The position numbers and the translations under genes are program-made. From positions 3,362,501 through 3,426,500 of the forward strand of contig NZ_CP036422.1 of NCBI RefSeq assembly GCF_009388985.1: a stretch of DNA of 64,000 bases, read 5' to 3'. Positions 34,597 through 45,027 of the stretch are shown piece by piece. Below the pieces are notes generated by a model that had not been told where the DNA came from, did no database searches, and worked only from the letters and a program-made list of their open reading frames with translations. The stretch's first letter is position 1. Each line of letters starts with the position of its first letter. Origin of the DNA: Halioglobus maricola. GTDB taxonomy: Bacteria; Pseudomonadota; Gammaproteobacteria; Pseudomonadales; Halieaceae.

Positions 34597-36483
34597 ATGC
34601 CACAACTCACACTCTCAAAAGCCAGCCTGCACTACGGCACCCACGTTCTGCTGGACGAGGTGGAACTGTCCATCGACGCCGGCGACAAACTGGGCCTGCT
34701 CGGGCGCAATGGCGCCGGAAAAACCACCCTGCTCAAAGTTCTGGCGGGCGAACAACCACTGGACTCAGGTGAGCGCTGGCTGCGGCCCGGCACCAAGATG
34801 GCTCGACTGCACCAGGAACTGCCTGCGGCTGACGATCTCACGGTCTACGACGTCGTCGCGGCGGGCCTGGCCGAGGTCGGCGAGCTGATCGCCAGTTACC
34901 ACCACGCCGTACTGGAAGGCGATATGGAGACCCTGGCACGCGTTCAGGACAAACTGGAAGCCAAAGACGGCTGGAGCCTGCAACAGAAGATCGAAACCAC
35001 CATTACCCAGTTGCAACTGCCTGCCGATGCCACAATGGGCGAACTCTCCGGCGGCTGGCGTCGACGCGTCGCCCTGGCCCAGGCGCTGGTATGTGAGCCG
35101 GACATCCTGCTGCTGGACGAGCCCACCAACCACCTCGATATTCCCGCCATCGCCTGGCTGGAAGAACAGCTGCGCAACTACCGCGGCAGCCTGATCCTGA
35201 TTACCCACGACCGCCGCTTCCTGCAGAACGTGGTGAACTGCATCGCCGAACTGGATCGCGGACACCTCAGCGTTTGGCGCGGTGATTATCGCGGCTTTCT
35301 GCGCCATCGAGAGCATGAACTCGCCGCAGAGGAACGCGCCAATGAGTTATTCGACAAGAAGCTGGCCCAGGAAGAAGTCTGGATTCGCCAGGGCATCAAG
35401 GCCCGCCGCACACGCAACGAAGGCCGGGTGCGTGCCCTCAAGGAAATGCGCAACGAGCGCGCCCAGCGCCGTGAGCGCCAGGGCGCTGCCGGTTTCAGCG
35501 TCGAAGACGCAAGCCGCTCTGGAAAGATAGTGGCGGAGCTGCAGCATGTGGGCCACGCCTATGGCTCCAAGACCTTGCTCCACGACTTCAGTACAGTCCT
35601 CCAGCGGGGCGATCGCATTGGCATCGTAGGCCCCAATGGCGCCGGTAAATCCACCCTGGTGAAGATTCTGCTGGGGGAACTACTGCCAGACCAGGGCGAC
35701 GTAAAACTGGGCACCAAGTTGGAAATTGCCTACTCCGACCAGCTTAGAGGTCACCTGGATCCAGAGAAAGACCTGATCGACAACGTCTGCGGTGGACGTG
35801 ATTTCATTGAGATAGACGGCAAGCGTAAACACGCCATTTCCTATCTCGGCGACTTCCTGTTCTCACCTGACCGAGTACGCACCCCGGTAAAAGCCCTGTC
35901 GGGCGGCGAACAGAACCGCGCCGTACTGGCACGCCTGTTCAGCAAGCCCGCCAACATGCTGGTGCTCGACGAGCCCACCAACGACCTCGATATCGAAACC
36001 CTGGAACTGTTGGAAGAAATTCTGCTTAAGTTTGAAGGCACCGTACTTCTGGTGAGCCACGACCGCGAATTCATGGACAACGTGGTCACCAGCCTGTTTG
36101 TGCTCGAAGGCGACGGCGTGGTGAACGAACAGGCAGGCGGCTACAGCGACTGGGAAGCCCGCGGCGGCAAGCTGCGCGAAATGGGGCAGCAGGCGGCAAG
36201 CGCTGCGGCGCCCACTGAAAAACCCCAGACGGCTCCCGCTGCCGCGACAGAGCCCGCGCCAGTCAAGCGCAAACTGTCCTACAAAGACCAGCGTGAGCTC
36301 GATGCACTACCGGAACTGATTGATGAGCTTGAAACCAGACAGGCCGGACTTGAAGAGCAAACTGCAGCTGCGGATTTCTATCAGCGGGATCATACTGCGG
36401 TGCAGGAAGTTTTGGATGCACTCGCCGCTGTGCAGGGAGAGCTTGACCAGGCAATGGAACGCTGGGCCGAGCTGGAGGACTGA
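34597..36483 (+). CDS. uup: ABC-F ATPase Uup
   Basis: A 628-residue soluble protein with two ABC ATPase domains (Walker A GRNGAGKTT and GPNGAGKST, signatures LSGGWRRR and LSGGEQNR, Walker B LLLDEPTNHLD and LVLDEPTNDLD) and no membrane segments. The linker between the domains is charged (EERANELFDKKLAQEE). The C-terminal ~85 residues form a coiled coil typical of Uup. ABC-F proteins act on ribosomes or, for Uup, also affect DNA repair and transposon excision. No ribosome site is evident apart from the hairpin region. Confidence 0.93.
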   Translation: MPQLTLSKASLHYGTHVLLDEVELSIDAGDKLGLLGRNGAGKTTLLKVLAGEQPLDSGERWLRPGTKMARLHQELPAADDLTVYDVVAAGLAEVGELIASYHHAVLEGDMETLARVQDKLEAKDGWSLQQKIETTITQLQLPADATMGELSGGWRRRVALAQALVCEPDILLLDEPTNHLDIPAIAWLEEQLRNYRGSLILITHDRRFLQNVVNCIAELDRGHLSVWRGDYRGFLRHREHELAAEERANELFDKKLAQEEVWIRQGIKARRTRNEGRVRALKEMRNERAQRRERQGAAGFSVEDASRSGKIVAELQHVGHAYGSKTLLHDFSTVLQRGDRIGIVGPNGAGKSTLVKILLGELLPDQGDVKLGTKLEIAYSDQLRGHLDPEKDLIDNVCGGRDFIEIDGKRKHAISYLGDFLFSPDRVRTPVKALSGGEQNRAVLARLFSKPANMLVLDEPTNDLDIETLELLEEILLKFEGTVLLVSHDREFMDNVVTSLFVLEGDGVVNEQAGGYSDWEARGGKLREMGQQAASAAAPTEKPQTAPAAATEPAPVKRKLSYKDQRELDALPELIDELETRQAGLEEQTAAADFYQRDHTAVQEVLDALAAVQGELDQAMERWAELED

Positions 36484-36503
36484 GCGCCGCTAACTATGCG
36501 GTT

Positions 36504-37112
36504 TCACAGGCCGTCGGTCGCAGTGTCGAGGAAAATATAGAGCCCGACCGCAATGACGATCCACGGCACGACCTTCACACCCCAGCGCTCCACCGTCACC
36601 GCGAGAGAGCGCTGCTGGCCAATTTTCCAGGCCAGTCCAGACCAAAGCACAGCACACAACAGATAACTGGTAATCAGGGTCAATTCACCAGCTGGATTGG
36701 TATCAGCTAACAGCGGCATTAACACCAGTAGACTGTCCGTGCTGTTTGCAAGCATCAGCACTAGCGTCGCAATCAGAGGACCGGCACCCGGTGCGATCAT
36801 CGCTTCGCCGGACTCCGCTCCCTCAACCGATGGTCTTTTGCTGCCCGAATAGAGCATATGAAGTCCAAGCCCTATCGGCACAAGACCAAAGTACCCGACC
36901 AGCCCGGCGTCAAGAACTCTACCAACGGCAATACCCAGCAGTGAGACAAGAACCACCAACAGTACGGCGCTTAAAAAACCCAGCAGCACCGCGAACTTTT
37001 TGCGGGGAAAGGCCCCCTGCAGCAGAACCAGCAGCAGCAGATTATCTGTATTGGTGGCCACAAAGCTGCTGGCCGCAAGACCGATCAAGCTTAGCTCGCC
37101 AGAATAGCTCAT
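36504..37112 (-). CDS. CadD/LysE-type cation exporter
   Basis: A 202-residue protein with about six transmembrane helices, mostly hydrophobic. FVATNTDNLLLLVLLQG near residue 20 and NSTDSLLVLMPLL near residue 125 form the pseudo-repeated acidic motifs of the cadmium-resistance transporter family within the LysE superfamily. Substrates in the family include cadmium and quaternary amines, and the substrate here is unknown. It is convergent with uup. Confidence 0.82.
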   Translation of the reverse strand: MSYSGELSLIGLAASSFVATNTDNLLLLVLLQGAFPRKKFAVLLGFLSAVLLVVLVSLLGIAVGRVLDAGLVGYFGLVPIGLGLHMLYSGSKRPSVEGAESGEAMIAPGAGPLIATLVLMLANSTDSLLVLMPLLADTNPAGELTLITSYLLCAVLWSGLAWKIGQQRSLAVTVERWGVKVVPWIVIAVGLYIFLDTATDGL

Positions 37113-37137
37113 CTAAATTCAGGCTAGGACTGAACAA

Positions 37138-38325
37138 TCAAAGAACAGCAGCGACCGACGTCGCGAAGTGATCGATATTATTGTCGTTTACACCGGCGAT
37201 ATTGATTCTCGATGAATTCAGTAAATACACCGAGTATTCCTCACGCAGGCGAACAGCCTGCTCCGCCGAGAGGCCTAGGAATGAAAACATGCCTTTCTCT
37301 TTCTCGATAAAAGCAAAGTCACGGCCCGTCGAAACTTCCAACTTCTCGCGAATAGCTTTGCGCAAGCCGTTAATACGCCCGCACATCTCTACCAGTTCCG
37401 TGCGCCACAACTTATCGAGACTTTCGTCCGACAGAATGCGGCCGGCAATCAATGCGCCATGGGATGGTGGCATCGAGTACACACGTCGGGCGGCAACCAA
37501 CGCCTGACTGACAAGCGCCTCGGCACTGTCCTGATTTTTAGCCACAAACACGGTAGCCCCGGTTCGCTCCCGGTACAGGCCCATATTCTTGGAGCAGGAT
37601 GCCGCGACAATCATCTCGGGCACACGCTCCGCCAGCAGGCGCAGGCCAGCAGCATCCTGATCCAGGCCATCTCCCAGGCCCTGGTAGGCGATATCGACAA
37701 AGGGCAGGAAACCTTGCTGTTCTGCCATGTCGGCTATCACACCCCACTGCTCGAGCGTGAGGTCGGCGCCGCATGGGTTATGACAACAGCCGTGAAAAAG
37801 CACTACGTCATCGGCAGTGGCGTTCTTGAGGTCTTCCACCATGGCGTCGAAATTGACGCCGTGGGTCTCGGGGTCGTAGTAGCGATAGCTCTTGAATTCC
37901 AGACCGACGCTGCCCAAAAGGGGAATGTGCACAGGCCAGGTCGGATCGCTGACCCAGACCCTGGCACCGGGGTTGGCCGCATTCACGATCTCCGCACCAA
38001 TGCGCAGGGCGCCACAGCCACCAGGGGCCTGCACGCTGCTGACACGACCACCAGCCAATGCCGGATGAGCCGCCCCGAACAACAGGCGCTGCATGCCGTT
38101 GTTAAAATCGGCGTCGCCCGCAGGCGGCATGTAGGCCTTGGTGATTTCCTCCTCCGCCAGCACGGCCTGTGCTTTCTTCACGGCTTCAAACACGGGGCAC
38201 ACGCCTTGCTCGTCCATATAAATACCCACAGTAAGATCCACTTTGCTCGGGTGGGTATCGGCACGTGCTGCAGCGGCCAGGCCGAGAATAGGATCAGCGG
38301 GAAGACGTTCAAGTTTGTCCAACAT
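37138..38325 (-). CDS. Aromatic/aspartate aminotransferase
   Basis: A 395-residue class I PLP aminotransferase of the AspC/TyrB type. The Schiff-base lysine is Lys246 (ASCSKNMGLYRERTG), with HNPCGADLT near residue 185 and the C-terminal SRINIAGV containing the carboxylate-binding Arg. The start is the ATG with AAGGA upstream. An upstream TTG would overlap the pepD stop. It transfers amino groups between aspartate or aromatic amino acids and 2-oxoglutarate. It follows pepD closely, so the two are probably co-transcribed. Confidence 0.93.
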   Translation of the reverse strand: MLDKLERLPADPILGLAAAARADTHPSKVDLTVGIYMDEQGVCPVFEAVKKAQAVLAEEEITKAYMPPAGDADFNNGMQRLLFGAAHPALAGGRVSSVQAPGGCGALRIGAEIVNAANPGARVWVSDPTWPVHIPLLGSVGLEFKSYRYYDPETHGVNFDAMVEDLKNATADDVVLFHGCCHNPCGADLTLEQWGVIADMAEQQGFLPFVDIAYQGLGDGLDQDAAGLRLLAERVPEMIVAASCSKNMGLYRERTGATVFVAKNQDSAEALVSQALVAARRVYSMPPSHGALIAGRILSDESLDKLWRTELVEMCGRINGLRKAIREKLEVSTGRDFAFIEKEKGMFSFLGLSAEQAVRLREEYSVYLLNSSRINIAGVNDNNIDHFATSVAAVL

Positions 38326-38342
38326 AGGGGTATTCCTTGTAA

Positions 38343-39785
38343 TCAAATATCAGCCAGCAGGCCTTTCAGGTACTGCCAGAATGGAGTAACGGTAGCGATC
38401 TCGAGCCGTTCGCTAGGTGAATGGGCACCGCGAATCGTGGGCCCGAAGGAGAGGATATCAACATCGGGCTTCTTGCCTTTGAGGATGCCACACTCAAGGC
38501 CGGCGTGAATGGCTTTAACTTCCGGTTTGAAATCAAAGAGCTTCTGATGCAGGGCAATGCCCTGTGCCAACAGCGGTGATTCAAAGTCAGGTTGCCAGCC
38601 GGGGTATCCCACATCCGGAGTCACTTCCAGATCGAAGGCACGCGCCAGGGCCAGTACTGACTGCTGCAAGGGCAGCGACTGTTCGTCATTGAAAAAGCGG
38701 TAACTGGATTCGAGAAATAGTTCGCCATCGGCCAGACGCAGAACCGCAAGATTAATACTCAAGTCAACCAGATCGGCTGGTTGGGCCAGGCTGTAAGACT
38801 GAGCCCCGTGCGGCCAGGCACTGATCAAGTCGAGCAGCTGCAATGAATCCACTTCATCCAGCGCCGGCTTCGCGGCCGCTGATTCCAACTGCGCCTCCAC
38901 ACCGAGATCCGCCTCGGGCAGGTAACTTTTCCAACGGCTTATGCAGGTATTCAATTTGTCCTGTAACAGCTTCTGTTGCCCCGCCGGGCACAGAAATTCG
39001 ACATTGCCTTCCCGAGGAATCACATTGTGCGCCACACCAATATCGATGGCGCCAATACGCAGGCCGGGAACCTCTCGCAGGCATTCAGCAAGCAGTTTGA
39101 CGGCGTTTGCCAACTGTTCGTGTATCTGGACGCCAGAGTGCCCTCCCGCCAGCCCACGCAAGCTGAGGCGCCAGCACTCGCTGCCCTCCAGTGCTGGCTC
39201 GGTGGAAAAAGTGCGGGCGAATTGCCAGCCGCCGCCACCGGCGCAGCCCACGTACAACTCGTTCCAGTCCTCAGTATCCAGGTTCAGCATCAGGGTGCCG
39301 CTGAGCAAAGAGGCATCGAGATTGAGCGCGCCGCCCAGCCCCGTCTCCTCATCTACGGTGAACAACAATTCCAACGGTGGATGTTCAACGCTGTTGTCGG
39401 TCATGACTGCCACTGCTGCTGCTGCACCCAGACCATTATCGGCGCCCAGTGTCGTGCGATCTGCGCAGAGCCAGCCGTCATTAACCTCAAGAACCAGCGG
39501 GTCGCTCTCGAAATCATGATCCTTGTCGGCCGTCTTAACCGTCACCATGTCCAGGTGGTTCTGAATAATGACTGTAGGACGATCCTCGCGGCCGCTACTC
39601 GCGGCGACGGAGATCACCAGGTTGCCGGCCTCATCCAACTTCCATGGATGCCCCCCCTGCTCTGCCAGATCAACCACGTACTGGCGCACTGCCTCTTCTT
39701 TCTTCGAGGGACGCGGAATCTGGCTGAACTGGTAAAAATGCTCCCACAGGTGGGCGGGTTCGACGGGATAATTGTCTGGCTTCAT
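38343..39785 (-). CDS. pepD: Aminoacyl-histidine dipeptidase PepD (M20C)
   Basis: A 480-residue cytosolic zinc dipeptidase. M20 metal and catalytic motifs appear in order: IIQNHLDMVTV, LGADNGLGAA and VDEETGLGGA. Later GGHSGVQIHEQLANA and HAGLECGIL complete the site. It cleaves Xaa-His and other dipeptides. No signal peptide. It is first in a two-gene minus-strand unit with the aminotransferase. Confidence 0.95.
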   Translation of the reverse strand: MKPDNYPVEPAHLWEHFYQFSQIPRPSKKEEAVRQYVVDLAEQGGHPWKLDEAGNLVISVAASSGREDRPTVIIQNHLDMVTVKTADKDHDFESDPLVLEVNDGWLCADRTTLGADNGLGAAAAVAVMTDNSVEHPPLELLFTVDEETGLGGALNLDASLLSGTLMLNLDTEDWNELYVGCAGGGGWQFARTFSTEPALEGSECWRLSLRGLAGGHSGVQIHEQLANAVKLLAECLREVPGLRIGAIDIGVAHNVIPREGNVEFLCPAGQQKLLQDKLNTCISRWKSYLPEADLGVEAQLESAAAKPALDEVDSLQLLDLISAWPHGAQSYSLAQPADLVDLSINLAVLRLADGELFLESSYRFFNDEQSLPLQQSVLALARAFDLEVTPDVGYPGWQPDFESPLLAQGIALHQKLFDFKPEVKAIHAGLECGILKGKKPDVDILSFGPTIRGAHSPSERLEIATVTPFWQYLKGLLADI

Positions 39786-39944
39786 AGGGCAATCTGGGTG
39801 AAATATCAGGGCGAGAGATTATAGCGCCGCAGGACATTTTTCACACAATTTCACCGTATTTTTTACACCAAACAGGGGGAACAACTGGCATACACTGAAG
39901 TCGTAGAAAGACCAATAAACAGCTTTCGACTCGAAGAGTGCAAA

Positions 39945-40130
39945 ATGAAGAGAATTGACGACGGCAAAGTTAGCCTGGTTGAATTTATGGCAGCGATCAA
40001 ATTCAACCGTCGCAGCCAGCCACATAAGAGCGCCGTAAACGCGACCCGCTTCGCAGGTTTTAATCCGCGAGCGCGAGTCCAGGGCCAGCTCAACCTGGAA
40101 GAGTCCCAGCTGATTCGCAGCGCAAACTAG
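39945..40130 (+). CDS. Possible small basic protein in a long intergenic region
   Basis: A 61-residue frame beginning MKRIDDGKVSLVEFMA, with codon use like the neighbouring genes, in the otherwise gene-free 39786-40229 gap. The ribosome site is weak. TACACT at 39891 could be a -10. It has no signal peptide, no membrane segment and no motif I recognise. It may be real or chance. The rest of the gap shows no gene, only a short GCGCT/AGCGC hairpin after the stop. Confidence 0.4.
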   Translation: MKRIDDGKVSLVEFMAAIKFNRRSQPHKSAVNATRFAGFNPRARVQGQLNLEESQLIRSAN

Positions 40131-40229
40131 GCGCTGCCGCTAGCGCGGACCCCATTGCCGACCCCGGCATAGCGAGCGCGACACCTCTGTCGCGTTCAAA
40201 TCACGCCCACAAGTAATCGCCGTCAACAT

Positions 40230-41057
40230 CTAAGCCTGCCGCACCAGCGGCGCCAACCTTGCATCGCCACAGAACCGCCAGCGCCGATTTTTTGCCACCA
40301 TGTGATTAGCGATAACCGCAAACACTATCGGGTTGAAGGGAAATCCGACATGGCTTGCTGCCACAGCGAGATTGGTCACGTAGTTGGGGTCGGCCTCGCA
40401 GCGCGCAATACCGGTACCGACAACGCCATCGGACTCACTGTATAGCGCCAGCACCGGCACGCGGAGCTCACCGCCGCTGTAGGTGTAATTCACCCAGTTC
40501 TGCAGCGATTCTTCTGAGACATCGCCCTCGCTGCCATTCATCCTGCTCATCACGCTGTAAATGGCTGTGCCCCTGGGATCACCATAGGGCGTACCCAGCG
40601 TAATCACCTGGCGAATCCACTCAGGAAAACGGTGGGCCAGAGCCACCGCATACAGGCCACCCAGGCTCCAGCCGATCAGGGTTATCTTGCGCCCGCTTGA
40701 TTGAAATTCGCGGCCCAGCCGATGTGCAATTTCGCCCTCGATATGGGCTCGATGCTCCATGAAATCTTCCAGCGTATCGGCGCTCGCTTCAGAGGCATTC
40801 CGCCCCATACCCCAGGAAATGGCATTGTAACCACGGCCGTTGAGGAAACGCCGCAACATGGATGTAGAACCATCTGAGCCCATAAAACCCGGAATGGTCA
40901 TTACCGTATGCCCATCGCCCCTGGGCAGGGAGCGCAACAGCGGGGACAGGCACAAGCTCGAGCCCGCCTCAAGCAGCACCCGGCCCAGCTCCGAAGCAGT
41001 ATGACGCAACTTTGGCGGGGTGAGGTCCGGAGAAAAATGCAGCGGAAAATCGGCCAT
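40230..41057 (-). CDS. Alpha/beta hydrolase
   Basis: A 275-residue protein with a plausible triad: nucleophile Ser in LIGWSLGGLYA, acid in YSESDGVVG, and His in SHVGFPFNP. The ATG at 41057 has AGGA eight bases upstream. No clear signal peptide. It could be an esterase or lipase-like enzyme, and the substrate is unknown. It is divergent from cmoA. Confidence 0.85.
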   Translation of the reverse strand: MADFPLHFSPDLTPPKLRHTASELGRVLLEAGSSLCLSPLLRSLPRGDGHTVMTIPGFMGSDGSTSMLRRFLNGRGYNAISWGMGRNASEASADTLEDFMEHRAHIEGEIAHRLGREFQSSGRKITLIGWSLGGLYAVALAHRFPEWIRQVITLGTPYGDPRGTAIYSVMSRMNGSEGDVSEESLQNWVNYTYSGGELRVPVLALYSESDGVVGTGIARCEADPNYVTNLAVAASHVGFPFNPIVFAVIANHMVAKNRRWRFCGDARLAPLVRQA

Positions 41058-41151
41058 TCTCAAATTCCTGCGAGCAATTATTATGCAACCATTGTGGCCC
41101 CTTCACGGCCCATAGGACAGGGCAACCCGGGATCGCCGGTTTAAATAACTA

Positions 41152-41160
41152 TGCTAGAAT
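41152..41160 (+). promoter_or_regulatory. Extended -10 promoter for cmoA
   Basis: TGCTAGAAT combines TG and TAGAAT with one spacer base, an extended -10. It is ~44 bases before the GTG start. The -35 is weak. Confidence 0.5.
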
Positions 41161-41203
41161 CCCGCCCTTTCGAGCAGCACCCACACAGCCAGACAGGAAG
41201 CCT

Positions 41204-41944
41204 GTGACTGACGCGAGAGACAATATCTACGCTAGCGCCGACCCACTGCGGGAAGCGGGCCTGTTCCGCTTTGACGACAATGTGGCGAAAGTGTTTCCAG
41301 ACATGATCAAACGATCTGTTCCGGGCTACACCACAATAGTCGCCATGACCGGCCTGCTCGCCCAGCGCTACGCCAGTGCAGGGTCACGCCTGTACGACCT
41401 GGGCTGCTCCCTCGGAGCTTCTACCCTGGCGATGCGCCAGAACCTGCAAGTCTCCGACTGCCGCCTGGTAGGAGTGGACAACTCCGCTGCAATGCTTGAG
41501 CGCTGCCGCAGCATCATCGATACCGACACTCATGAGACCCGCGTCGACCTGGTCTGCGCCAGGCTGCAGGATATTGCTATCGAGGATGCCTCAGTGGTGG
41601 TACTGAACTTCACCCTACAGTTCGTACCCGTTGCTGAACGCGATGCCGTGATTCAACGCATTTACGAGGGGCTCCGCCCCGGCGGCGTCATGGTGCTATC
41701 CGAGAAGGTCACGTTCGAAGACCCGCATCTGGACGAACTGAACATCGCACTGCATCACGAATTCAAGCGGGCCAACGGATACAGCGACATGGAGATTGCG
41801 GGCAAACGCGCAGCGCTGGAAAACGTACTTTTACCGGAAACACTGGCCACGCATAAACAGCGCATCGGCGACGCCGGCTTCAGTTCCTGCGACGTCTGGT
41901 TCCAGTGTTTCAACTTCGCCTCGCTGGTTGCGCTGAAGACATGA
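41204..41944 (+). CDS. cmoA: Carboxy-S-adenosyl-L-methionine synthase CmoA
   Basis: A 246-residue SAM-binding protein with motif I LYDLGCSLGASTLAMRQ and VGVDNSAAMLERC. CmoA uses prephenate and SAM to make carboxy-SAM for the cmo5U34 wobble modification of tRNAs. The start is GTG, with AGGA six bases upstream, giving the family's usual length. It overlaps cmoB by ATGA. Confidence 0.96.
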   Translation: MTDARDNIYASADPLREAGLFRFDDNVAKVFPDMIKRSVPGYTTIVAMTGLLAQRYASAGSRLYDLGCSLGASTLAMRQNLQVSDCRLVGVDNSAAMLERCRSIIDTDTHETRVDLVCARLQDIAIEDASVVVLNFTLQFVPVAERDAVIQRIYEGLRPGGVMVLSEKVTFEDPHLDELNIALHHEFKRANGYSDMEIAGKRAALENVLLPETLATHKQRIGDAGFSSCDVWFQCFNFASLVALKT

Positions 41945-42927
41945 ATTACCAACCCTTGCTGGAGCGCTGGCAGGACAGCGAGATGCAGGCCTGGGCCGAA
42001 CGGTTACCCAGCCAGCTGGAAAAAGGCCTGTCGCAGCAGCGCTACGGCGATCTGGCCCGCTGGCTGACGGTACTGGACAGCCTGCCTTCACTGGAAGTGA
42101 GTGAGCGTATTCTGGATCAGTCTCGTGTCGGCGCGCGTGGTTTGGCACCCCTGAACGCTGCCGCGCACGCAGACCTGAAGCAAACACTGATGGGACTGCA
42201 TCCGTGGCGCAAAGGGCCGTTCGAACTCTTCGACGTGCATATCGACACCGAGTGGCGCTCTGACTGGAAATGGGACCGACTGCGCGACGGGATCGCAGAT
42301 CTCGAAGGACGCCGCGTGCTGGACGTCGGCTGCGGCAGTGGCTATCACTGCTGGCGCATGGCGGGCGAAGGTGCGCGCGAAATCATCGGGATAGACCCCA
42401 CGCCGCTGTTCGTTGTCCAGTTCTGGGCCCTGCAGAAATACCTGCAGCAGGATCACGTGTGGATAATACCGGCGGGCATTGAAGACGTTCCGCCCAAGCT
42501 CAAGGCGTTTGACACCGTGTTTTCAATGGGTGTGCTCTATCATCGGCGTTCGCCAATGGACCATCTGATGGAATTGCGCGATTGCCTGCGCCCCGGCGGA
42601 GAGTTGGTACTGGAGACACTGGTCATCGAGGGTGGCCCGGGCGAAGTGTTGGTGCCCCAAGGCCGGTACGCGCGCATGGGCAATGTGTGGTTCCTGCCCA
42701 GTTGCGACACCTTGCTGGGCTGGATGAAGAAGGTCGGCCTGGAGGCTCCCCGGGTTATCGATGTTAGTGACACCAGCACAGAAGAGCAGCGCAGCACTGA
42801 ATGGATGACATTTCACTCGCTGGCGAACTTCCTCGATCCGGACGATGCGAGTAAATCCATTGAAGGGTATCCGGCGCCACGCCGGGCGGTAATCACCGCC
42901 AAAGTGCCGGGGAAGTGGGAAGCGTAG
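41941..42927 (+). CDS. cmoB: tRNA U34 carboxymethyltransferase CmoB
   Basis: A 328-residue protein with a CmoB-specific N-terminal helical region (WAERLPSQLEKGL), GPFELFDVHIDTEW, and SAM-type motif I VLDVGCGSGYHCWRM, then SMGVLYHRRSP. It transfers the carboxymethyl group from carboxy-SAM to 5-hydroxyuridine at tRNA position 34. The start ATG overlaps the cmoA stop. Confidence 0.97.
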   Translation: MNYQPLLERWQDSEMQAWAERLPSQLEKGLSQQRYGDLARWLTVLDSLPSLEVSERILDQSRVGARGLAPLNAAAHADLKQTLMGLHPWRKGPFELFDVHIDTEWRSDWKWDRLRDGIADLEGRRVLDVGCGSGYHCWRMAGEGAREIIGIDPTPLFVVQFWALQKYLQQDHVWIIPAGIEDVPPKLKAFDTVFSMGVLYHRRSPMDHLMELRDCLRPGGELVLETLVIEGGPGEVLVPQGRYARMGNVWFLPSCDTLLGWMKKVGLEAPRVIDVSDTSTEEQRSTEWMTFHSLANFLDPDDASKSIEGYPAPRRAVITAKVPGKWEA

Positions 42928-42967
42928 ACTGGTCAACGCGGCCCAGGCCACGCCGACAGTCTCAAGA

Positions 42968-44545
42968 TTAGTGCTCGCGCGTTGCGCGAAACTCCAGGTC
43001 CGGCCAGCGCTCTTCCATCAGGGAGAGATTGACCCGGGTAGGTGCGAGATAAGTGAGATGCCCGCCACCATCAACCGACAGATGCTCCGAGGCTTTCTTG
43101 CGGAACTCTTCCAGCTTGCGCGGATCATCACAGCTAATCCAGCGCGCCGTATACACGTTCACCGGCTCGTAGATCGCTTCAACTTTGTACTCGTCCTTGA
43201 GTCGGTACGCGACCACGTCGAACTGCAGTTGGCCAACCGCTCCCACGATCAGATCGGTGCTATTGATAGGGGCAAACACCTGGGTCGAACCCTCCTCCGA
43301 CAATTGCTGTAGTCCTTTCTGCAGTTGCTTGGACTTCATCGGATCAGCCAGGCGTATGCGGCGGAACAACTCCGGTGCAAAGTGCGGGATACCTGTATAT
43401 TGAAGGTCCTCACCGGCGGTAAACGTATCGCCAATCTGGATGGTGCCGTGGTTGTGCAGACCAATAATGTCTCCGGATACCGCTTCTTCAACCAATACCC
43501 GCTCGCCCGCCTTGAATGTGACTGCGTCGGCAATCTTCACATCTTTACCGACACGCACATGGCGCATTTTCATGCCCTTGCTGTACTTGCCCGAACACAC
43601 GCGCATAAACGCAATGCGATCGCGGTGACGCGGGTCCATATTGGCCTGAATCTTGAAAACGAACCCTGAGAACTTCTCTTCCGTCGCCGGTACATTGCGA
43701 GTGACGGTGTCCCGTCCCAGCGGCGCGGGTGCCCACTGTACAAAGTCATTGAGCAGCTCGCGGACGCCGAAGTTACCCAAAGCGGTACCAAAGAATACCG
43801 GGCTCAATTTCCCCGCAAGGAAGGCGTCGAGATCGAATTGATGGCTCGCGCCACGCACCAACTCAACTTCCTCGACAAAGTCATCGTACTCGTCGTCCAG
43901 CAACGCGCGCGCTTCGTCACTGTCGAGACCGTCGATGCGCACGTCGTCGTGCAGCACAGCGCCCTGGCCCAGCTGGAAACAGTGGATGGTATCCGTATAC
44001 AGGTTGTACACGCCCTTAAAAAACTTGCCCATACCAATGGGCCAGTTGATTGGCGCGCCCTGGATATCCAGCACTTCTTCGATCTCATCGAGCAGTTCAA
44101 TCGGGTCACGAATATCCCTGTCCATCTTGTTGACGAAACTGAAAATAGGCGTGTCTCGGAGGCGGCACACTTTCATCAGCTTGATGGTCCGATCTTCTAC
44201 ACCCTTGGCGCCGTCAATCACCATCAACGCCGAGTCTACGGCCGTTAGCGTACGGTAGGTATCCTCTGAGAAATCCTCGTGCCCAGGTGTATCCAGCAGG
44301 TTTACGGTGCGCTCATCATAGGGAAACTGCATCACTGACGAAGTGACAGAAATGCCCCGCTCCTGCTCCATGCTCATCCAGTCCGAAGTAGCATGAGGGC
44401 CCTTCTTACCCTTTACGGTACCCGCCACTTGAATAGCACTGCCCCATAGCAGGAGCTTCTCCGTGATCGTTGTTTTACCGGCGTCCGGGTGCGAGATGAT
44501 CGCGAAGGTACGGCGCGCGGCGATATCTGTGCCGAGGTCTGACAT
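42968..44545 (-). CDS. prfC: Peptide chain release factor 3
   Basis: A 525-residue translational GTPase: P-loop SHPDAGKTT, switch [16 protein letters not shown], then domain II and the RF3-specific C-terminal domain. RF3 uses GTP to recycle RF1 and RF2 from the ribosome. It is single in its unit and convergent with cmoB. Confidence 0.97.
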   Translation of the reverse strand: MSDLGTDIAARRTFAIISHPDAGKTTITEKLLLWGSAIQVAGTVKGKKGPHATSDWMSMEQERGISVTSSVMQFPYDERTVNLLDTPGHEDFSEDTYRTLTAVDSALMVIDGAKGVEDRTIKLMKVCRLRDTPIFSFVNKMDRDIRDPIELLDEIEEVLDIQGAPINWPIGMGKFFKGVYNLYTDTIHCFQLGQGAVLHDDVRIDGLDSDEARALLDDEYDDFVEEVELVRGASHQFDLDAFLAGKLSPVFFGTALGNFGVRELLNDFVQWAPAPLGRDTVTRNVPATEEKFSGFVFKIQANMDPRHRDRIAFMRVCSGKYSKGMKMRHVRVGKDVKIADAVTFKAGERVLVEEAVSGDIIGLHNHGTIQIGDTFTAGEDLQYTGIPHFAPELFRRIRLADPMKSKQLQKGLQQLSEEGSTQVFAPINSTDLIVGAVGQLQFDVVAYRLKDEYKVEAIYEPVNVYTARWISCDDPRKLEEFRKKASEHLSVDGGGHLTYLAPTRVNLSLMEERWPDLEFRATREH

Positions 44546-44694
44546 GAAGTTATCCGGGGGGAAAAGCGCGGATTTTAACTGAATTTGGCACTTTGACCAC
44601 CATCCCGCTGTGAATAGTCACAAGTAGGAACTGTCTCATGGCGCACAGGGGTCGATTGTGGGATATTGCACGCGACCGTATTTCGGAGGAAATT

Positions 44695-45027
44695 ATGAGG
44701 TATTCCCCAGTTTTACTGGTAGCTTTTGCACTCTTTGCCAATGCTCAGACCACCACCACTTCACGCGCTGATTACTGCACCAGCATATCCAGTTATGCAG
44801 AGCGTATCATGCTGGCCCGACAGGCTGGCCAACCCAAGGAAAGCCAGCTGCAAAGCCTGGCGCTCTACTTTACTCAGGAATCTGAGCAAGCCGCGGCGGC
44901 CGAGTTAATCGACGAAGCCTGGAAAGGCAAGCAAGCGAGCACCGAGCGGCGCCAGCAGATCAAAACCAACCGTTTCCGCGAGAATGTTGAGGAAGATTGC
45001 CTGAAGAACAAAATTTTCCCGAATTAG
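44695..45027 (+). CDS. Small secreted protein, paralog of the next gene
   Basis: A 110-residue protein with a signal peptide (MRYSPVLLVAFALFANA). The start follows GGAGGA at 44685-44690. The mature part has two cysteines, ADYC near the new N-terminus and EDC near the end, likely a disulfide, and ends KNKIFPN. It is similar along its length to the protein at 45166: ADYC, A/ES-Q helix, EAW, EEDC/EEAC and KIFP are shared. Unknown function, probably periplasmic. Confidence 0.78.
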   Translation: MRYSPVLLVAFALFANAQTTTTSRADYCTSISSYAERIMLARQAGQPKESQLQSLALYFTQESEQAAAAELIDEAWKGKQASTERRQQIKTNRFRENVEEDCLKNKIFPN

